A stretch of DNA of 64,000 nt from Acanthopleura granulata (taxonomy: Eukaryota; Mollusca; Polyplacophora; Chitonida; Chitonidae), in the NCBI GenBank assembly GCA_016165875.1, contig JABBOT010000080.1:20284141-20348140 (forward strand). Reading direction: 5' to 3'. The position numbers were made by a program, and so were the translations under genes. Shown in pieces: positions 1 to 12,820 of the stretch; within the stretch, counting starts at the first letter, position 1; every line of letters begins with the position of its first letter. The notes below the pieces were generated by a model. That model was not told the origin of the DNA, made no database searches, and saw only the letters and a list, made by a program, of their open reading frames with translations.

Positions 1-2
1 AC

Positions 3-1166
3 ACAATATACCAAAAAATTCTGAGCGACGCCACAATAATAGCTTCAGCAAGAGAGGCTCTTGGAGAAGTTGTAGATGTAAACCTTGGGTTCGGACATGT
101 CACCAGGCAGGAAATCATTGACTCCCACACTTCTGATTTCGCTGCAGCGCTTTTCAGTCACTGTTTTTCATAATCTGCCATCCTTGTCTTTGATGGAACT
201 TATGTGAATATCCAGAAAAGTCAGAATTATCATTCCAGCGTCGTTGCTTCAGTATGTAGAAAAAGAGATTAAAGTTATGGTTAAAGCAATGGTCCAATCT
301 GCCACTGATGGATACATCATTTCCTAAAAACAGCGACGCCAAGATCACTGTCCACGTGACGAAAACAAACGCGGACAATCTGGTTGACAAAAGAAGATAT
401 TTCGCCATATTCTTCCGCTTTTACTGTATTGTGGTTTCAAAACGGTCACCAGTTTTGTTTTGGAATAAAACTCAAAAGCAGTTTACTGCCCCATCTGTCA
501 ATAAGTGTAGGTTGTTTACAGAAATCCGATGAGTAGTAGAGGCCGTAAACGGCAGACTGAAGAAATGGAAATACTTTGATTGTGTTGTTCAAGGTGTGGA
601 AATCCCTAACATACGCGCTGATCTTCGCATCGTTGCCGCCATTTGACATAAGTATATTGGGCCAATAAAAACTAGCCAACCAGAAGATTTTTACCTCGCC
701 ATAAATGTGCTGAGAGAGAGAGAGCCGTGAAACTAAGAGTGTTCAACAGCGAGTTACAGAGGACAAAACAATCCAGTACCGCTCCAAAAAGTGGGAAGAC
801 ATTGATGCCAAAGTCGCCGTACCAAGCTTAGCTTCACAAATTGAACATGACATTAGAGAACCGGCATTTGGCGTCTACCAGTTAAAACAGGCATCTAGTT
901 ATGTCGATCAACATTTTTCCAATGACGGTTTTCATATGATGGTAAATCAAACAGCGAATGATCTCTTTCATATCCGCATTCAGTCGCGGCATATTTCATC
1001 CAAACTATATGATGTATGGATAGATTATGAGACCAAGGTCACAGGCTGCCACGGTGAATGTAAAGTTGGAGCGCATTCAACAGATTGTTGTGCATATATC
1101 GCTGCACTTATATGGTATTTAGGTTATGCAGAACATCATATGTATACCGGACAGGTTAACGCCTAG
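3..1166 (+). pseudogene. Harbinger-like DDE transposase with SWIM zinc finger, C-terminal part, decayed
   Basis: Seen: reading in three shifting frames gives a continuous family match. Frame 3-272 holds EVVDVNLGFGHVTRQEIID and then VFDGTYVNIQKSQNYH, in which the Asp of DGT is the expected first catalytic acidic residue. Frame 268-327 gives KVMVKAMVQSATDGYIIS. Frame 308-730 gives NSDAKITVHVTKTNADNLVD, a TGA at 533-535 where the family has Trp, VVEAVNGRLKKWKYFD and IPNIRADLRIVAAIC. Frame 714-1166 gives ASSYVDQHFSNDG, LFHIRIQSRH and the SWIM-like CKVGAHSTDCCAYIA, followed by WYLGYAEHH. Lesions: TAA at 171 and 270, TGA at 533, frameshifts near 268, 310-330 and in the GA run at 711-722. In the SWIM finger the final CxH is Cys-x-Tyr. 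The second catalytic region is not recognisable. Known: fusions of a DDE_Tnp_4-type transposase with a C-terminal SWIM finger recur in invertebrate genomes. The 5' end lies outside the window or at 1534-1994. Confidence 0.72.
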
Positions 1167-1533
1167 TCTTGAGCATACTGTTGATGATGTATCCAGTGTG
1201 CAGGTCACAAATTCCGATTAGAGAATTGAACCATTCACTTGGTGTCTCGTCTCAATTCCAAAGAGTATGGCCAAAAGTCTAAAACTAATATGGATAAATT
1301 CGGTATTGTAGTGTCAGATCTTCATCCATTTGTGTTTTAATTATACAGCCCGCATAACCCACATCCTGCTGTTTCTTAAAAACTTGCACGATGCCTTTCT
1401 GTATTATGGTTTTTCTCAACTGAAGTGATATGACAGCGAACATGGTTTATAATTATGGGTAAACCTCAATTAATTAAGCATGAATTATTTGCATTAAACA
1501 TTTTCAAACTGGACATTAAAAAAGATAACATAC
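1167..1533. other. Spacer between the two converging transposase halves
   Basis: There is no convincing coding signal. It lies between the stop of the plus-strand C-terminal part and the exon end of the minus-strand N-terminal part. It may hold the start of the intron that follows the minus-strand exon, plus the inversion junction. Confidence 0.4.
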
Positions 1534-1994
1534 CGGTGAGAGAGCCATGTGCCAAGGTTTGTTAGCAGCATCCCAATAGCTGTTCTTTGGGGCTTTCGTT
1601 TTGTGTTTCGTAGAGATATTGCGTGTGACACGATATCATCAAGTTGAAGGGTGGTTAGGCCAGTGAGAGCAGAAGTATCATCGTCTGACAATAATTCATC
1701 GTCAAAGTCTAAACGCTTCAACCATGTTTCTGCCACTTGCATTGGAATCATTTCCAACAGGCTCACTACCTCACTGGCCCTCATAGTTGTGGTATGTTTA
1801 CTCGCCGATATCCTTATAAGGTCAACGTTGTCCCCGAGTTTAAGGCGCTTCCCACCCAAATGGAAGCTACAACATCTGCACTCGCCGGAAACAAGAACTC
1901 CTTGAGGCAAGAAAACATCAAGGCGCGATGCAACAGGCAAAATTTTCCTTCGCCTCTGCACTGATCTTTTGACCATTGTTGTCAACAGTATCAA
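1534..1994 (-). pseudogene. N-terminal exon of a DDE/SWIM transposase (open, split from its partner)
   Basis: Seen: an uninterrupted frame on the minus strand from ATG at 1994. The N-terminal half has a Cys pair context (GECRCCSFHL), then RLDFDDELLSDDDTSALTGL, and then LRNTKRKPQRTAIGMLLTNL ending in GTWLSHR. At 1534/1533 the strand reads CCG followed by GTATGT, a good 5' splice site. The frame runs on to 1494 only as intron-like sequence. Known: in DDE_Tnp_4-type transposases the helical 'LTGL...RNT...LLxKLxTGxS' block lies just N-terminal to the catalytic core. Context: the plus-strand segment at 3-1166 starts roughly where this exon stops, but in the opposite orientation. The two pieces are therefore either one gene broken by an inversion or parts of two copies. 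The residues between stops look intact, so this half may be younger than, or less mutated than, its partner. Confidence 0.65.
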
Positions 1995-2350
1995 TAGTTC
2001 ATTTTCTCATGACCTTTTTGTCCCCATTTACCACAGCAGACACATTGCGACAAGACCGTGGCAAGTGCAGTGTTACATGTATAGCACAGGATGAAATAAA
2101 AGCAGTCCACACACACACAGATCTTGAAGATAGTTCAGAAGTGTCAGTCTTACTCAGAGTGAAATGATCTCCCATCGCGTGTGTTGGTGACAAATGACCT
2201 CACATGTTCTCAGACAGTATTCATATGTAATTTGGCAACAAACGCCGTATGTTATGTATTAGTGCATTATTACCATAAAATCTAAAGGAACTAATTCAAA
2301 GTAATGTTGTGAGTAACTATATACTAGTAGCCATATATATATATACATAC

Positions 2351-2388
<38 letters not shown>

Positions 2389-2931
2389 TCAAAAAAAGTA
2401 TTTTTCAAACAAGACAAAACATAATAACCACTCCGATTCGAACTCTACTTCAAAAAGGTATGCTCAACAGGTGTTCGTTAACCCAAGTTACAACGACGTA
2501 CATCTATAAACCATCGACAGAAATAAGGATTTCAAACTACCCAAAGAAACAAAAACTGATCGCATCATAAAGTTTATGTTTTACGTATGAAGACAATCGT
2601 TAACCAAAACAAAACTTTGACAAAATGCACAAATACATGTGTGGAAGTTTCAGTCGTAATATTTTTTTGATTAATGTCGGTCTTCATGTTGTAAATGAAA
2701 ATGCGCATTATTTCAACCGAAAGTTATCATTTTTAATAGCGAGTGCCTTTTTGGCGAGTTATTGCTAAGCAGCCTTCTCTAATGGCTATAAAACTTTTAT
2801 ATCCGCTATGACCAGTTTTATACATCTGATTCGAAAATTTACAGAATTGTGCTGGGATTTTGAAATTTGCACTTTCTTATCGTACCTCTCTGTTACCGAT
2901 TCCCCGCCTTAACGTACCAGGTCCTTTAATG
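1995..2931. other. Non-coding stretch with a TA-rich microsatellite
   Basis: No coding signal recognised. It contains a (CA)4-type run near 2109-2118 and a TA/TACA microsatellite at 2333-2387. The rest is AT-rich single-copy-looking sequence up to the start of the tandem array. Confidence 0.4.
2333..2387. repeat. (TA)n / (TATACA) microsatellite
   Basis: About 55 bases of alternating T and A, interrupted by a few C residues as TACATA. It is a simple sequence repeat, probably length-polymorphic. Confidence 0.9.
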
Positions 2932-3823
2932 TGGAAAATGTAAATGACTCTGGTGACAAACTGCCATTTGTGCCACTCTAGAAAGATATTGTGTACCGGA
3001 AAGAATCAGTGTACAAGGTTCCATTCAATTTTCATTGAGTAAATATAGGGTCTTGATGTTTTTTATGACCCTTAAGTAGGACATTCCATATTGGGTGTCC
3101 TATCCATACTAGGAAAAAATGGATATGGGATGACATAATTTGTTTTGTGCCACTCTAAACTACTGTTAAATCTCTTCAAATGTCATCTGTCGTGCACATT
3201 AGTCCAAGTTCAGATAAATAAAATGGTTCCTTCCTATATGTGCACATACAAAATGACCCACATATAAAGCAAAATCTAATTTAAAACTGAAAACGTAAAT
3301 GGCTCTGGTGACATAATCGTCATTTGTGCCACCCTAGAAAAACGTTCTGTACCTGCAAGATTCAATGTACAATGTTCCATTCAATTTTCATTGAATAAAT
3401 ATGGGCTTTTCATGTTCTTCAAGACTCTTAAGTAAGGCCTCCCATGTTGGGTGCTCTATCTATACCTGGGAAGAAATGGCTATAGATTTGTTTTGTGCCA
3501 CTCAAAGTGCTATGAAATCTCTTCAAATATACCCTGTAGTGTCCACCAGTCCAAGTTCAGGTTAATAAAATTGGGTTTTGAGATCTGAGTGGACGCCAAA
3601 ATGACCCCCATATAAAGCAAAACATTACATTTAATACGGAAAATGTAAATGGCCCTGGTGACAAAACCGCCATTTATGCCACTCTACAAAGACATTGTGT
3701 ACCTGCACGTTTCAATCTACAAGGTTCCACTGAATTTTCATTGGGTAAATATGGGGTACTCATGCTCTTTATGACTCTTAAGTAAGGCTTCCCATGTTGG
3801 GTGTCCTATCCATACCTGGGAAT
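2932..3823 (+). repeat. Tandem array, about 352-bp unit, 2.5 copies, dimeric substructure
   Basis: Seen: the block 'AATG...CTGGTGACA' recurs at 2951, 3306 and 3656, giving periods of 355 and 350 bp. Within each unit TTGTGCCAC occurs twice about 170-176 bp apart (near 2969/3145 and 3324/3493; third copy near 3674). Other shared blocks are CCATTCAATTTTCATTG, GACTCTTAAGTAAG, CATGTTGGGTG and CCATATAAAGCAAAA. The third unit stops at about 3823. Units differ by scattered substitutions and small indels, so the array is old. The half-unit spacing, about one nucleosome, suggests a diverged dimer. No coding potential. I do not recognise the family. Confidence 0.85.
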
Positions 3824-6640
3824 TGAATCAGTAATGAGCAAATGATTGGTGTTGTATGCCTGACTCAATAAAATTTCGCTTACACGAGGGCGGACAGCCT
3901 CATGATGTGAGAAAATATTGCAGAGCCCTGAGGAAACCCGTTGTTTGCTGTCAAATACCATCGCAGAGGAAGCCAGAGACAGATTGTACTGAGGTTAGCA
4001 CACTAACAACGGAGAGACCCCATTTTGATGGCGAGAGAAAGTCTCAAAATAGGGTAGATGCCATAATGCCTGTACGTGTCTATGGCTGGCTTAGAGAGAT
4101 TATATGGGCTTGGAAATGGAGCAAGTTGGTTGCAGAACACTAACACGCAAGAACTAATTAAAACATTTAAATCTCAAAACGCCATTTGTAGTTACATATT
4201 TCTTTCCTTTCACATCAATGTATCTCATCATATCAATTGTATCACATCAATGATAAGGGTACAATCCTCGAGAACCAAAGCATGTTAAAGTAAATAGAAA
4301 ATGATTGCTTAAAACGTCCACCTGATCCTTCCAGTTGTTGAAACTCTCTCATCAGTGTAAAGGAAAGAACTGAAAAAAAGTTGAACAGAACTTGCATGAA
4401 ATTTTTGGTGGTGTTTCATTTCAGTTATCTTGCTTTATGTAAAACTTTGATGAAAAGATTTAGCTGTTTTAACAAGTTTTTTTATGAACTATCGACTGTC
4501 TTGTGTGAACTTTTCTGTGTATTAACATAATACGTTATTGAATAGCTTAATGATTCTTTGTTCTAATTTTAATAGATTTAAAGATGCGAAAATAGTGCAA
4601 TTGAGGCTTGAACACGAGAAATCATCAATCTCTGAAGATGAAAGAAATTATAAAAATATCATTATGTAATATACATTGCGTTATTTTCCGCGTGTAAATG
4701 AAAGCATCCCATTAACACCGCCGGCAGCCTGATGATGACGTTTACTTTGCATTTTGAGAGTGAACCCTTGAGCGCTCAACACGATCACAGTTACTGGATA
4801 GCCGTCTGGGAAAATCGGTCTGCAAATGTTTTCAAGGATGGTCCCATCAGTTCTGTTATTCAAATCGACTACACGGTATCGAACTTAATACTTTTAGCAC
4901 AGCCGTGGGAACTGTTTGCTACAGAGTGTTCCTGTCAGGTTTGGGTTTATTGATGCATTCCCGAAATACAGTACCATGTCAAGACTGGTTAACTGGCTCA
5001 CAACGACACGGTCTAACGTTCCAGGAGTGTTGCGTGAGGAATCTGAGGTACCGGTTGCCCATAACGCCATCCTCATTTGATGTTTCGATCGAATGTATCT
5101 TGGGAGAAAAAAAATGCATTATTTTTTACCACATTTTGCACGCATTAACTTTTTTCCTGAGTATCGAAATCATGCCATGTCACCAGTATTTTCATCGAGC
5201 CAATGTCAACTTCCGGATGTTTGTCCAAATGTTGTATTAAGTGCGTGTCAGTTATATTTACTGTCGTTGCTGCCACATAACACGGTGTTCTTCCGCTGTT
5301 TGGAATAGAAAGGGTATGTCAGGAAATAACTATTAGAGTAGCATTTAAATGGGGTATTTAAAACGTGACACAGACAAGTTTGTTTTAATCAGTTTCAATT
5401 ACAGACAGTCTCCTTTTACTAGAGTCATATAATTCTTATTGCGTCTTTCTCAATGTTAATTGTACCACTATCATCTCCACGTCTTGCAGAGGATATAGCA
5501 AATACTGAGCGTGACAGTGTATTGCAATCACAAATACTTCCAGCCTATCACCAAACAAAAAGAAAAGAGTTAATTGTGCCGTTTGTTTGATTCTTGAAAT
5601 AATGCCTTTTAACTGACTTAATATGTTAAGCGTTCTCCGGAATTCGACACATATCTTAACATAGCAACCAAGTTACGCCAGCGATATCAGATTCTATGAG
5701 GGGAAAGCATTGGTCGTGTATCTCTCAGCCGTGGTAAGCCACATACATTCGCATGGTTTGTTAAATACTGCACCATTATTTCCAAGCACGCAAAAAGCCG
5801 GGTCAGGTATAATGCACACAAGATCAAAGAATTGTACACTTGTAAAAGACATACCAGTGTGCAGCGAAACATCTGGGGGCATTAAATGAAAAGTAAACTA
5901 CGTTTAGCTATTAGCAGGAACAATTGTCAAGCTTGATGGGTAGGCAGAGACGAGAACTCGCGATATTCTCCGTCAGGTTTTGCTGTCTTCTTTCCCTTTT
6001 TTATTTCGACGGCACGCATATACATATTTCCCCGATTCCCCAATGGAAGATTATCGAGTGATCCCAGGCATACACATACATCAAAGGATCTGTCCACCTT
6101 GTGGACTTCCCCTGTGCGTCACACTTACGTAGTCGAGAAGTTAAATAAGACATAAACCCAGACAAACATCAACACCTCTGGCAGCCAGACCCAGCCTTTG
6201 TTCGCTTGGACAGACAGGATATTCCCTGGGGGCATTGTCAAAGCTGACAGGTTTGGGGTACGCCTTGGTGCAGGTTAGAAAACGCAAAAAGAGCCCCCCG
6301 TGATCGTTATGTGCAAATATCGTTGTAAAATTTTGTCCAAAGTTTTTGTTTAATCAAATTCTTCCGATGGTATTTTTTTTCGGACTTTTCTTTATTTTCA
6401 AAATAAGCAACTGGGTACTTTATTAAAACGAATCAGTATGCAGATATCGCCGCTCTGGTTGTTCGTGTAGCAGGTGTGATATTAATCGACAATATGCGAT
6501 ATCTTAAGCTAGTTGAAGGACACAAAGTAGCTGACAGCAACACGTTGTACATACTCACACGTCGTTCGTGAGATGTTGATTTGTCAATGACATGTTAAAG
6601 TTTGGTGGTTTTCCTCCGGGCATCACCAATACAGTCGCTC
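3824..6640. other. Anonymous non-coding sequence
   Basis: Only short frames without a recognisable domain are present, the longest being 95 codons at 3856-4143. No repeat was noticed. AT-rich, with slightly GC-richer stretches around 4700-5080 and 6050-6290. Confidence 0.35.
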
Positions 6641-6773
6641 TGCTGTCCTCCTTCCCGGCCGTACCTGGGAAGGTTTGCCTGTAACATGAGGATGTTCATG
6701 GGTTTGTCCCGGCGACGTCTACCTGTTCGTATGATGAAACTGACCACCCTCATGTAAGTGAAGCTCTTTGACT
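6641..6773 (+). mobile_element. Diverged SINE core fragment
   Basis: The sequence follows the core of the SINEs found at 27 kb, with many substitutions: a TTCCCGGCCGTACCTGGGAAG block, GGGTTTGTCCC, and an end near TAAGTGAAG. The tRNA-like head and the 3' tail are missing. This is the oldest-looking copy of the family in the window. Confidence 0.55.
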
Positions 6774-9700
6774 GTAACGCAATGCGACACCAATGAAATA
6801 AATAGCGAATTATTAAGACGAATCAAACACACGGAATAGGTATTGCGTTGAGCTCAGTAAAATTCTTTCTCTGTCATAGGAACTATAGTTTCGTGCGCTT
6901 TGTGTGAATCCTTTCCTGGAGAAGGTAACTCTCGTATTTCAAACCCGTCCAAATGCATTTCAGTTGTGGGGTAATTATTATCAGTTGTTCGAAAATAACG
7001 ACAGAAGTTAATTTCTCTGTGGGTGCATGACCATTTTATATTTTAGATGCATGACCGACAACGTCACTTTGTAGGAAAGAAAAACAAAGTTCAAAACACT
7101 GGAAATCGGTGGAATATATTTGGCCCCAAATAAGGACAATACAAAACGCTCACGGTGGCAACTTGCATTTTCGAAATAAAGAATCATTGTCGCTTTCAGC
7201 ACTTTGTAAACTATTTACTTTTTGTCACAAATTATTGGTAGTGCAGTTTTTATACTCATAAATTGGCATGCTGTTTTCAATGTTTCACTTCTGCTCCACT
7301 CTCTTCTAGAATTATAAAAAATATATTGCCAAAAAACTACATGGTTTGCGAAATAGGATACTCTCCAGTGTGCCGGAAACTTTCGTCTGATCTAACCCAT
7401 GAGGAAACTAGGCTAACAAATTGACGTATATATTAATGACGCCACATGTTGACCAATCAGCACGACCCTTACTATGAGAGTGTTTTCTTCTTTGGTTTGT
7501 TTTGGCACAGACTTGCCAGTATCAGCCATACCTGGCGCCAACGGTCGAGAATGCACTGTGAATATTGCCCCCATACCTAGATCGGTAACAGTTTCGTCAA
7601 GTTTTTCACTGCTTTACTTTATTCAGAGATGCAAAACTGTCATTCGAATGAATTCTCTGTGTATACTGTTGAAATACACCTTCTTCCAACTGTGAAAACA
7701 TTTTTATTCCAACTTCTTTCTCACTGGCTGATGACAATGCGGACATTGAAAGTTGTCGCGTTTCTACAATCAGTGACGAGGTATACATCCTCCAGTGAAC
7801 ATCGTATAAGGAAAAGATAATCGCGATAGACAAGGCCATTGACGACCCAGGTGGCTTTGACTTTGCTTTGGGGTACCCACACCACTTGAATCTGGACAGA
7901 GCCACAACTGAACTTAGTTTTCCCTTCAAAATATGACAGTCTCACTCGATAACATGACGTACAGACCATTTTGCTTCATATGGTCCACGATTAAAAAAGG
8001 AATAACTTGCCTGAACTGGATAATCAATTTCTAGTTAGTTATTTAGAAAGACATAAGGATGGTATTCAATTAGATACCTTTTCATTTATAACATCTTTCA
8101 TGGCAGAAATACAAAATAATCACTTTATGTGAAATTCTTTTTTCTGTAATAGCACCCTTTCATACGTTACTTTATTTGCTGGAATTCTATACCGCCAGTT
8201 TTGGTGAAAGCTGTTGCTTTGAGCCTGCGCAAGGCGTTAATAGAAACCACTTAGTAATATGTTGGCACAAGGGGCTTGATGAAAGTGACTGCATTTTAGC
8301 TGCAATGCTCTATAGACATCAGTGGTTCAATGACGCTTTTCTGACGGCTGCTCGATATTGTGTTTCAGAAAAGGTACCCGATATAAATGGCTTGCATTTC
8401 CAAAGTAACAAAGCCACCAGAGTTAACAAAGTGAAACTAAATTATTCTGCCAATACATGAAACAGCACATTACTGAAGTCGGTGATTATTTATGTACTGG
8501 TTGCCCATAGCCATGAATAAAATTATTAGGTCCATGGCGTCATATAAACCCATAATGTTAATTACTGACAGTTCACAGCACTAGTATGACTTTTAACCGC
8601 TACGTTCCACGAGTTTCGGGTTCAAACTCGGCCTTAGAGATGGACGTTTTAGATACTCACTCTTTCAATGGCTGTGTGGATTTACACAGTGAAATAAGGC
8701 GGTTAACGACGCACGGGTAGACATTTGGTCAGTCCATCGTTTAGTGAAGACCGCTTGTCTTCACCGGATACATGTAAGATGCAGATATTCTGTGTTTCGC
8801 ACGTGGAAAATTTCGTCAGTAACTTAATTGCGAAGAGTCGTTGGTTTTCTGACGACCACCATATATGTGGAAACTTCTCAAGGATGACGTTAAACATCAA
8901 TAAGGTAAATAAATAAATATGCCAATAAATAAATATGTAAACAAATGCTGTTCTGGGATTACATTGCACTGAATTAACAGTTTATGCTTCTTTATCACAG
9001 TTTTGCGCGGGTTTATTCCCAAGGTGCACGGGTAACATTTCTAAAATGTAACGAATTTGTTGTTAGATAAACACCTGGATTATGTTCGATAAAATTGCTC
9101 TTTTGTTATTCATTCTTCGCAAATATGGCTATTTTACATATAAAGCAAGGCCATTAAAGAACTTACAGGCATTTGTTACCTTGTGCCCTGCAGTCCATGC
9201 CCTTCAGCCACAGCAGTCATGTTAACTGATTCAGGGCTGTTAAGTACGCACCTTAACAGAGATTTGCTCGCGAGAGATGCGTGCTATGTTGGGTGTGCAG
9301 TGCTGTTTTATTTCATTTTTGGTCTGGTAAAGAAGGTGAAGAGGTTGTGTTTGTTAGTAACATGGATGACCACCGCCGTTTTTCCTCTCCTCCTGCTTCG
9401 AGACGCACACGACGGGAATGATTCACAAGATCATCGTGGACAGGGGGACGTGCATGGCATTGTTAACAGACAAACAAGGAGTAAGTGTAGCAATCAAAGC
9501 TGCATTGAAGTGAATTTGGAAGTTGTGCACTGAAAGTTGTACACTAAGCAGACTTATTTTGTTGCACAAGCAAGCCCGGCCTGATAAATTTGAAGTGATG
9601 AATTTATGTGTCTTGTATGTTTTAAAGATGTCTCCAGAGGTTCCACCTCCACTCAGCTCCGCCAAGGACGTTAAGAATAGCACTGCAAAATTCCTCCATA

Positions 9701-12700
9701 AGCCAAATCGCCAGTTTAGGAATCTGACGAGTTTACAGAGAGTTGGGCGAGATATTTTTGGTGCTGTCGAAAACTTACGTATAAGTGAATTTACGATAGT
9801 CATACTGATATACCTGCAGGTCGGATATGGAAGACGTACATGGATATTCAATCTACTGAATCACCAGGGTAAAACTCCGTCCTTTGGTCGCGTTGGTTTG
9901 CGAGAGTATATGTATACGTCGTCTTCCCTCAACATGTGTTAACTCGCGAGATTCCCGGAATGCCGATTCGGATTTTACCGTGACTCTCAGTTTGTAGGGG
10001 AACAAGTGTATACAACGCATCAAAACTGATGTGACCTACCTAGTACAGGTTGAATGAAGGACCAAGCAAACCGGAATAAATAGTTATTCCAAGACATGAT
10101 ATAACCAACAGGAAAACGAAACAAAGAAAAAATATAAACACTTACTAGTTTCTTTAAAAAAAAAGCAGACTTTTCCATTTGAATTTAAAATAAATTTCAA
10201 AGTTGGCCTTTGGTACAGAGGCACTACTTTACAGAAACGCAGATTGGCACGATTGCTTTTGGGATCAAAGGAACATCCCGCTTTGTGAACAATCTATCTT
10301 TTCAAGGCCAGGCAATGGAAATTGTCTTCAGGCTGTAGACTAAATGGAGAAAAAAGCCAAGCACCCCTGGCAATCGCTTCTTCAATACACTAGGTCAGGC
10401 TGTGCTTAGAGGATATGTGCGCTCTTTCAGTGAATAATTTTAATCATTCTCTTTGATCACAAAAATTTATATTGATTACACCACTGGTGATATTTATGTT
10501 TCAAGGGGAATGTTTTACTTTGGCATAAATGGTTAACTCAGAGGCTTGTTTCTATTCCATAATTAGCCAGACTGTGTCTAGACTGTCCACCTACGCTTTT
10601 TCTTCATGAGTTCAAAAGTGCTTAAGTATCAAGAAACCCAGGCTCGGAGTATGAGGGCGACTTTCACTTGCTTTGCCTGCTTTTTTTGTTAGAACTTCGT
10701 GTTTCTTATTACATTATTTCCATCAGATGGCATTCTCACCTAGCAACCAGCACATTTTATTTTTTACTCACCACTAAACCTCACTGTCGCCATGTGAAGC
10801 AAGTATGCAGAACAAAAATACAGGCTCTAAAAATTAATTAAGTCAGTCAGGTTTATTTTTGATTATGTCCTTTCTTGGTATCTCAAAAAAAGCATCATTA
10901 TAGTGTTAAGATGAATTAGCTGTACTCAAAGTTCCAAGATGGAAAATTATTCCATGGATTCATCAAAAAACTTTACCGTGCAGTGTAATACAGTGTGTGC
11001 TTATGGAAACAGAGGTAGAGGATTTCACTGCTGCCATAACCTTATCACTTCTTGTGTCTGATCTTGGGGTGTGGAAGACATTCTTTCGAAAATACATTTC
11101 TTGGAAAAATCATTCCCAGTAGGTAACACAAAAGCAAATATATTATTTTTACAACGGAAAGATGAGTATACCTTCTTGCGTTTCATAGGGCGTCACATGA
11201 AAAGCAAGAGTTTAAAAGCCAAGAAGTCAGAAGAGGGATGTTTTTTCCAATCGTATTTCATCCTACTGGTGTGTTAAAGCAGAATAAAACATATGTTTCT
11301 TGTACAATGCCCAGGAGGCGGAAGAGGTCCATTGTTTGAGAAATCCAGCCTACTGTGCTTTATCGAGGTGATTTGAATATGGCAAGTTATGTTTTATTTC
11401 TTAACTAACATAGCTTGGGGGTGCGATTAATGTAATGTGAAATCAAGCTTCTCAAAGTGAAATCAATGTCAAATACTAGGACTGACAGGACTGACCCTTC
11501 ACGCCAAACCTTGTATAGGAAGGTGGTTGCAAAGTGTTTGTTGTGCGTATAATTGCATGCCACTGAAGAGTAAAACGAACCATTCCTCTGTGAACTATAA
11601 GTGCATGTGGTTTCTAACTCAGAAGCTGGTCTTTTTTTTTTTGAGTCTACTCATTTTTGGCATGGGGTGTTCCCACAACGTGCTGGCATAAAGCAGATTT
11701 AGCTAAAATATGAGGAAGTCCCACCATTAAAACAGTTAGTCTCATACCTGTAATGGATCACTGAAAGAATTAAAGTGATAATTTAAACGGCGAAATGGGT
11801 ATGTTCTATTCTCTCTTCAAGGAATTTTTCTTCTGAAGATCTTTCTTGCAGAAATTAAAAAGAAAATTATTGGTATTTAAAGTGGCGCCCAATAATTATT
11901 TTAGTTTCAAGACGACATTCTGTGCTTGGGTAGAAGGGGAGTGCATTGAGAAAAAGCATCTTTCCCATATTTTGACCCTCTCTCTTCCCACTGGTGGATG
12001 ACAGGTGATCTATGTGGCGTTATCAACCCTGCTGACTGCTCTTATGCTTCTTAACGATTGAAAGAGCAGCACATTAACCGCTCAGCCAGGGCGTAAACAC
12101 TGCTTAATTCCACACTATTCGGCCATTATATGGAACGTGTGCTTTCGTTTTTTTCATTTCCTCTTGCCACTGTGATTTTGCCTTGGTACATTTGTATCAC
12201 AAAATAATTTGTTGCAGGATGTGTTAATGTAAATTCTCTGACGGCAATGAATTTCCCATCAAACGTTTCTCTTTGCAAGGCTATGGGTTAGTTTGTCGGT
12301 GTTTGCTCAAAAGATAATCCTGTGTGACCAAACAACCGGTATCGATTAACGCAAACATAAACACAGTATCACAAACGCATAACGAGAGCCATTCATTTAT
12401 TTTATTTCACTACTGCAGTGTTATCCACAGATATAACAAGAAGACAAAAACAGTTTTTAATCAATTTTCCTCATTGGTGGTAGCCACATATGCATTTCAC
12501 GATTTGCAAGAGAATATCATTGTAGTAAATTAGACTGATTAGTGCATAAGACATTTTGGAGTATTTTTAACAGCTTATTTTCTATTTTCCCATTGTGAAA
12601 ACGTCTGGTGGATAAATGGATTTGTATCTCGCATTGTGATAAGTCATAAATATTCATAACCGAATGGGTTACTTTCAGATGCTGATTATTTCTTTTGTAC

Positions 12701-12752
12701 AATTTACCCAACAAGGAAGAAACATACATGTAAACATGTGTTTGTCCCACTT
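6774..12752. other. Anonymous non-coding sequence
   Basis: No recognisable coding exon. Overlapping open frames of 139-142 codons on both strands at 9423-9942 match no family I know, and frames of that length are expected by chance in 64 kb of AT-rich DNA. A weak tRNA A-box-like string lies on the minus strand near 12075-12095. Short poly-A and poly-T runs occur near 10157 and 11632. Confidence 0.35.
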
Positions 12753-12820
12753 GAATGAATGAATGATTTTGGCTTAATGCCACATTGGCAATATCTCAGC
12801 CATATCGTGGCGATGATCTC
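12753..12820 (-). mobile_element. 3'-terminal scrap of the I-group LINE, ATTC tail
   Basis: The reverse complement reads CGCCACGATATGG..GAGATATTGCC, then ATGTGGC.TTAAGCCA and AATCATTCATTCATTC. This is nearly the same as the last 65 bases of LINE copy A at 26047-26110. It is a severely 5'-truncated insertion, or the tail of a SINE using the same 3' end. Confidence 0.75.

Noticed and set aside
2932..3823. CRISPR-like array
   Set aside because: Units are long, diverged and contiguous without unique spacers, and the DNA is eukaryotic.
3856..4143. 95-codon frame after the tandem array
   Set aside because: Composition unremarkable and no motif. Likely chance.
8176..8460. 94-codon frame with several Cys and Trp
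   Set aside because: No recognisable domain, and no supporting splice signals or repeats.
9423..9942. Overlapping open frames of 142 (minus) and 139 (plus) codons
   Set aside because: No recognisable domain, no clear splice or start context, and a few frames of this length are expected by chance in 64 kb of AT-rich sequence.
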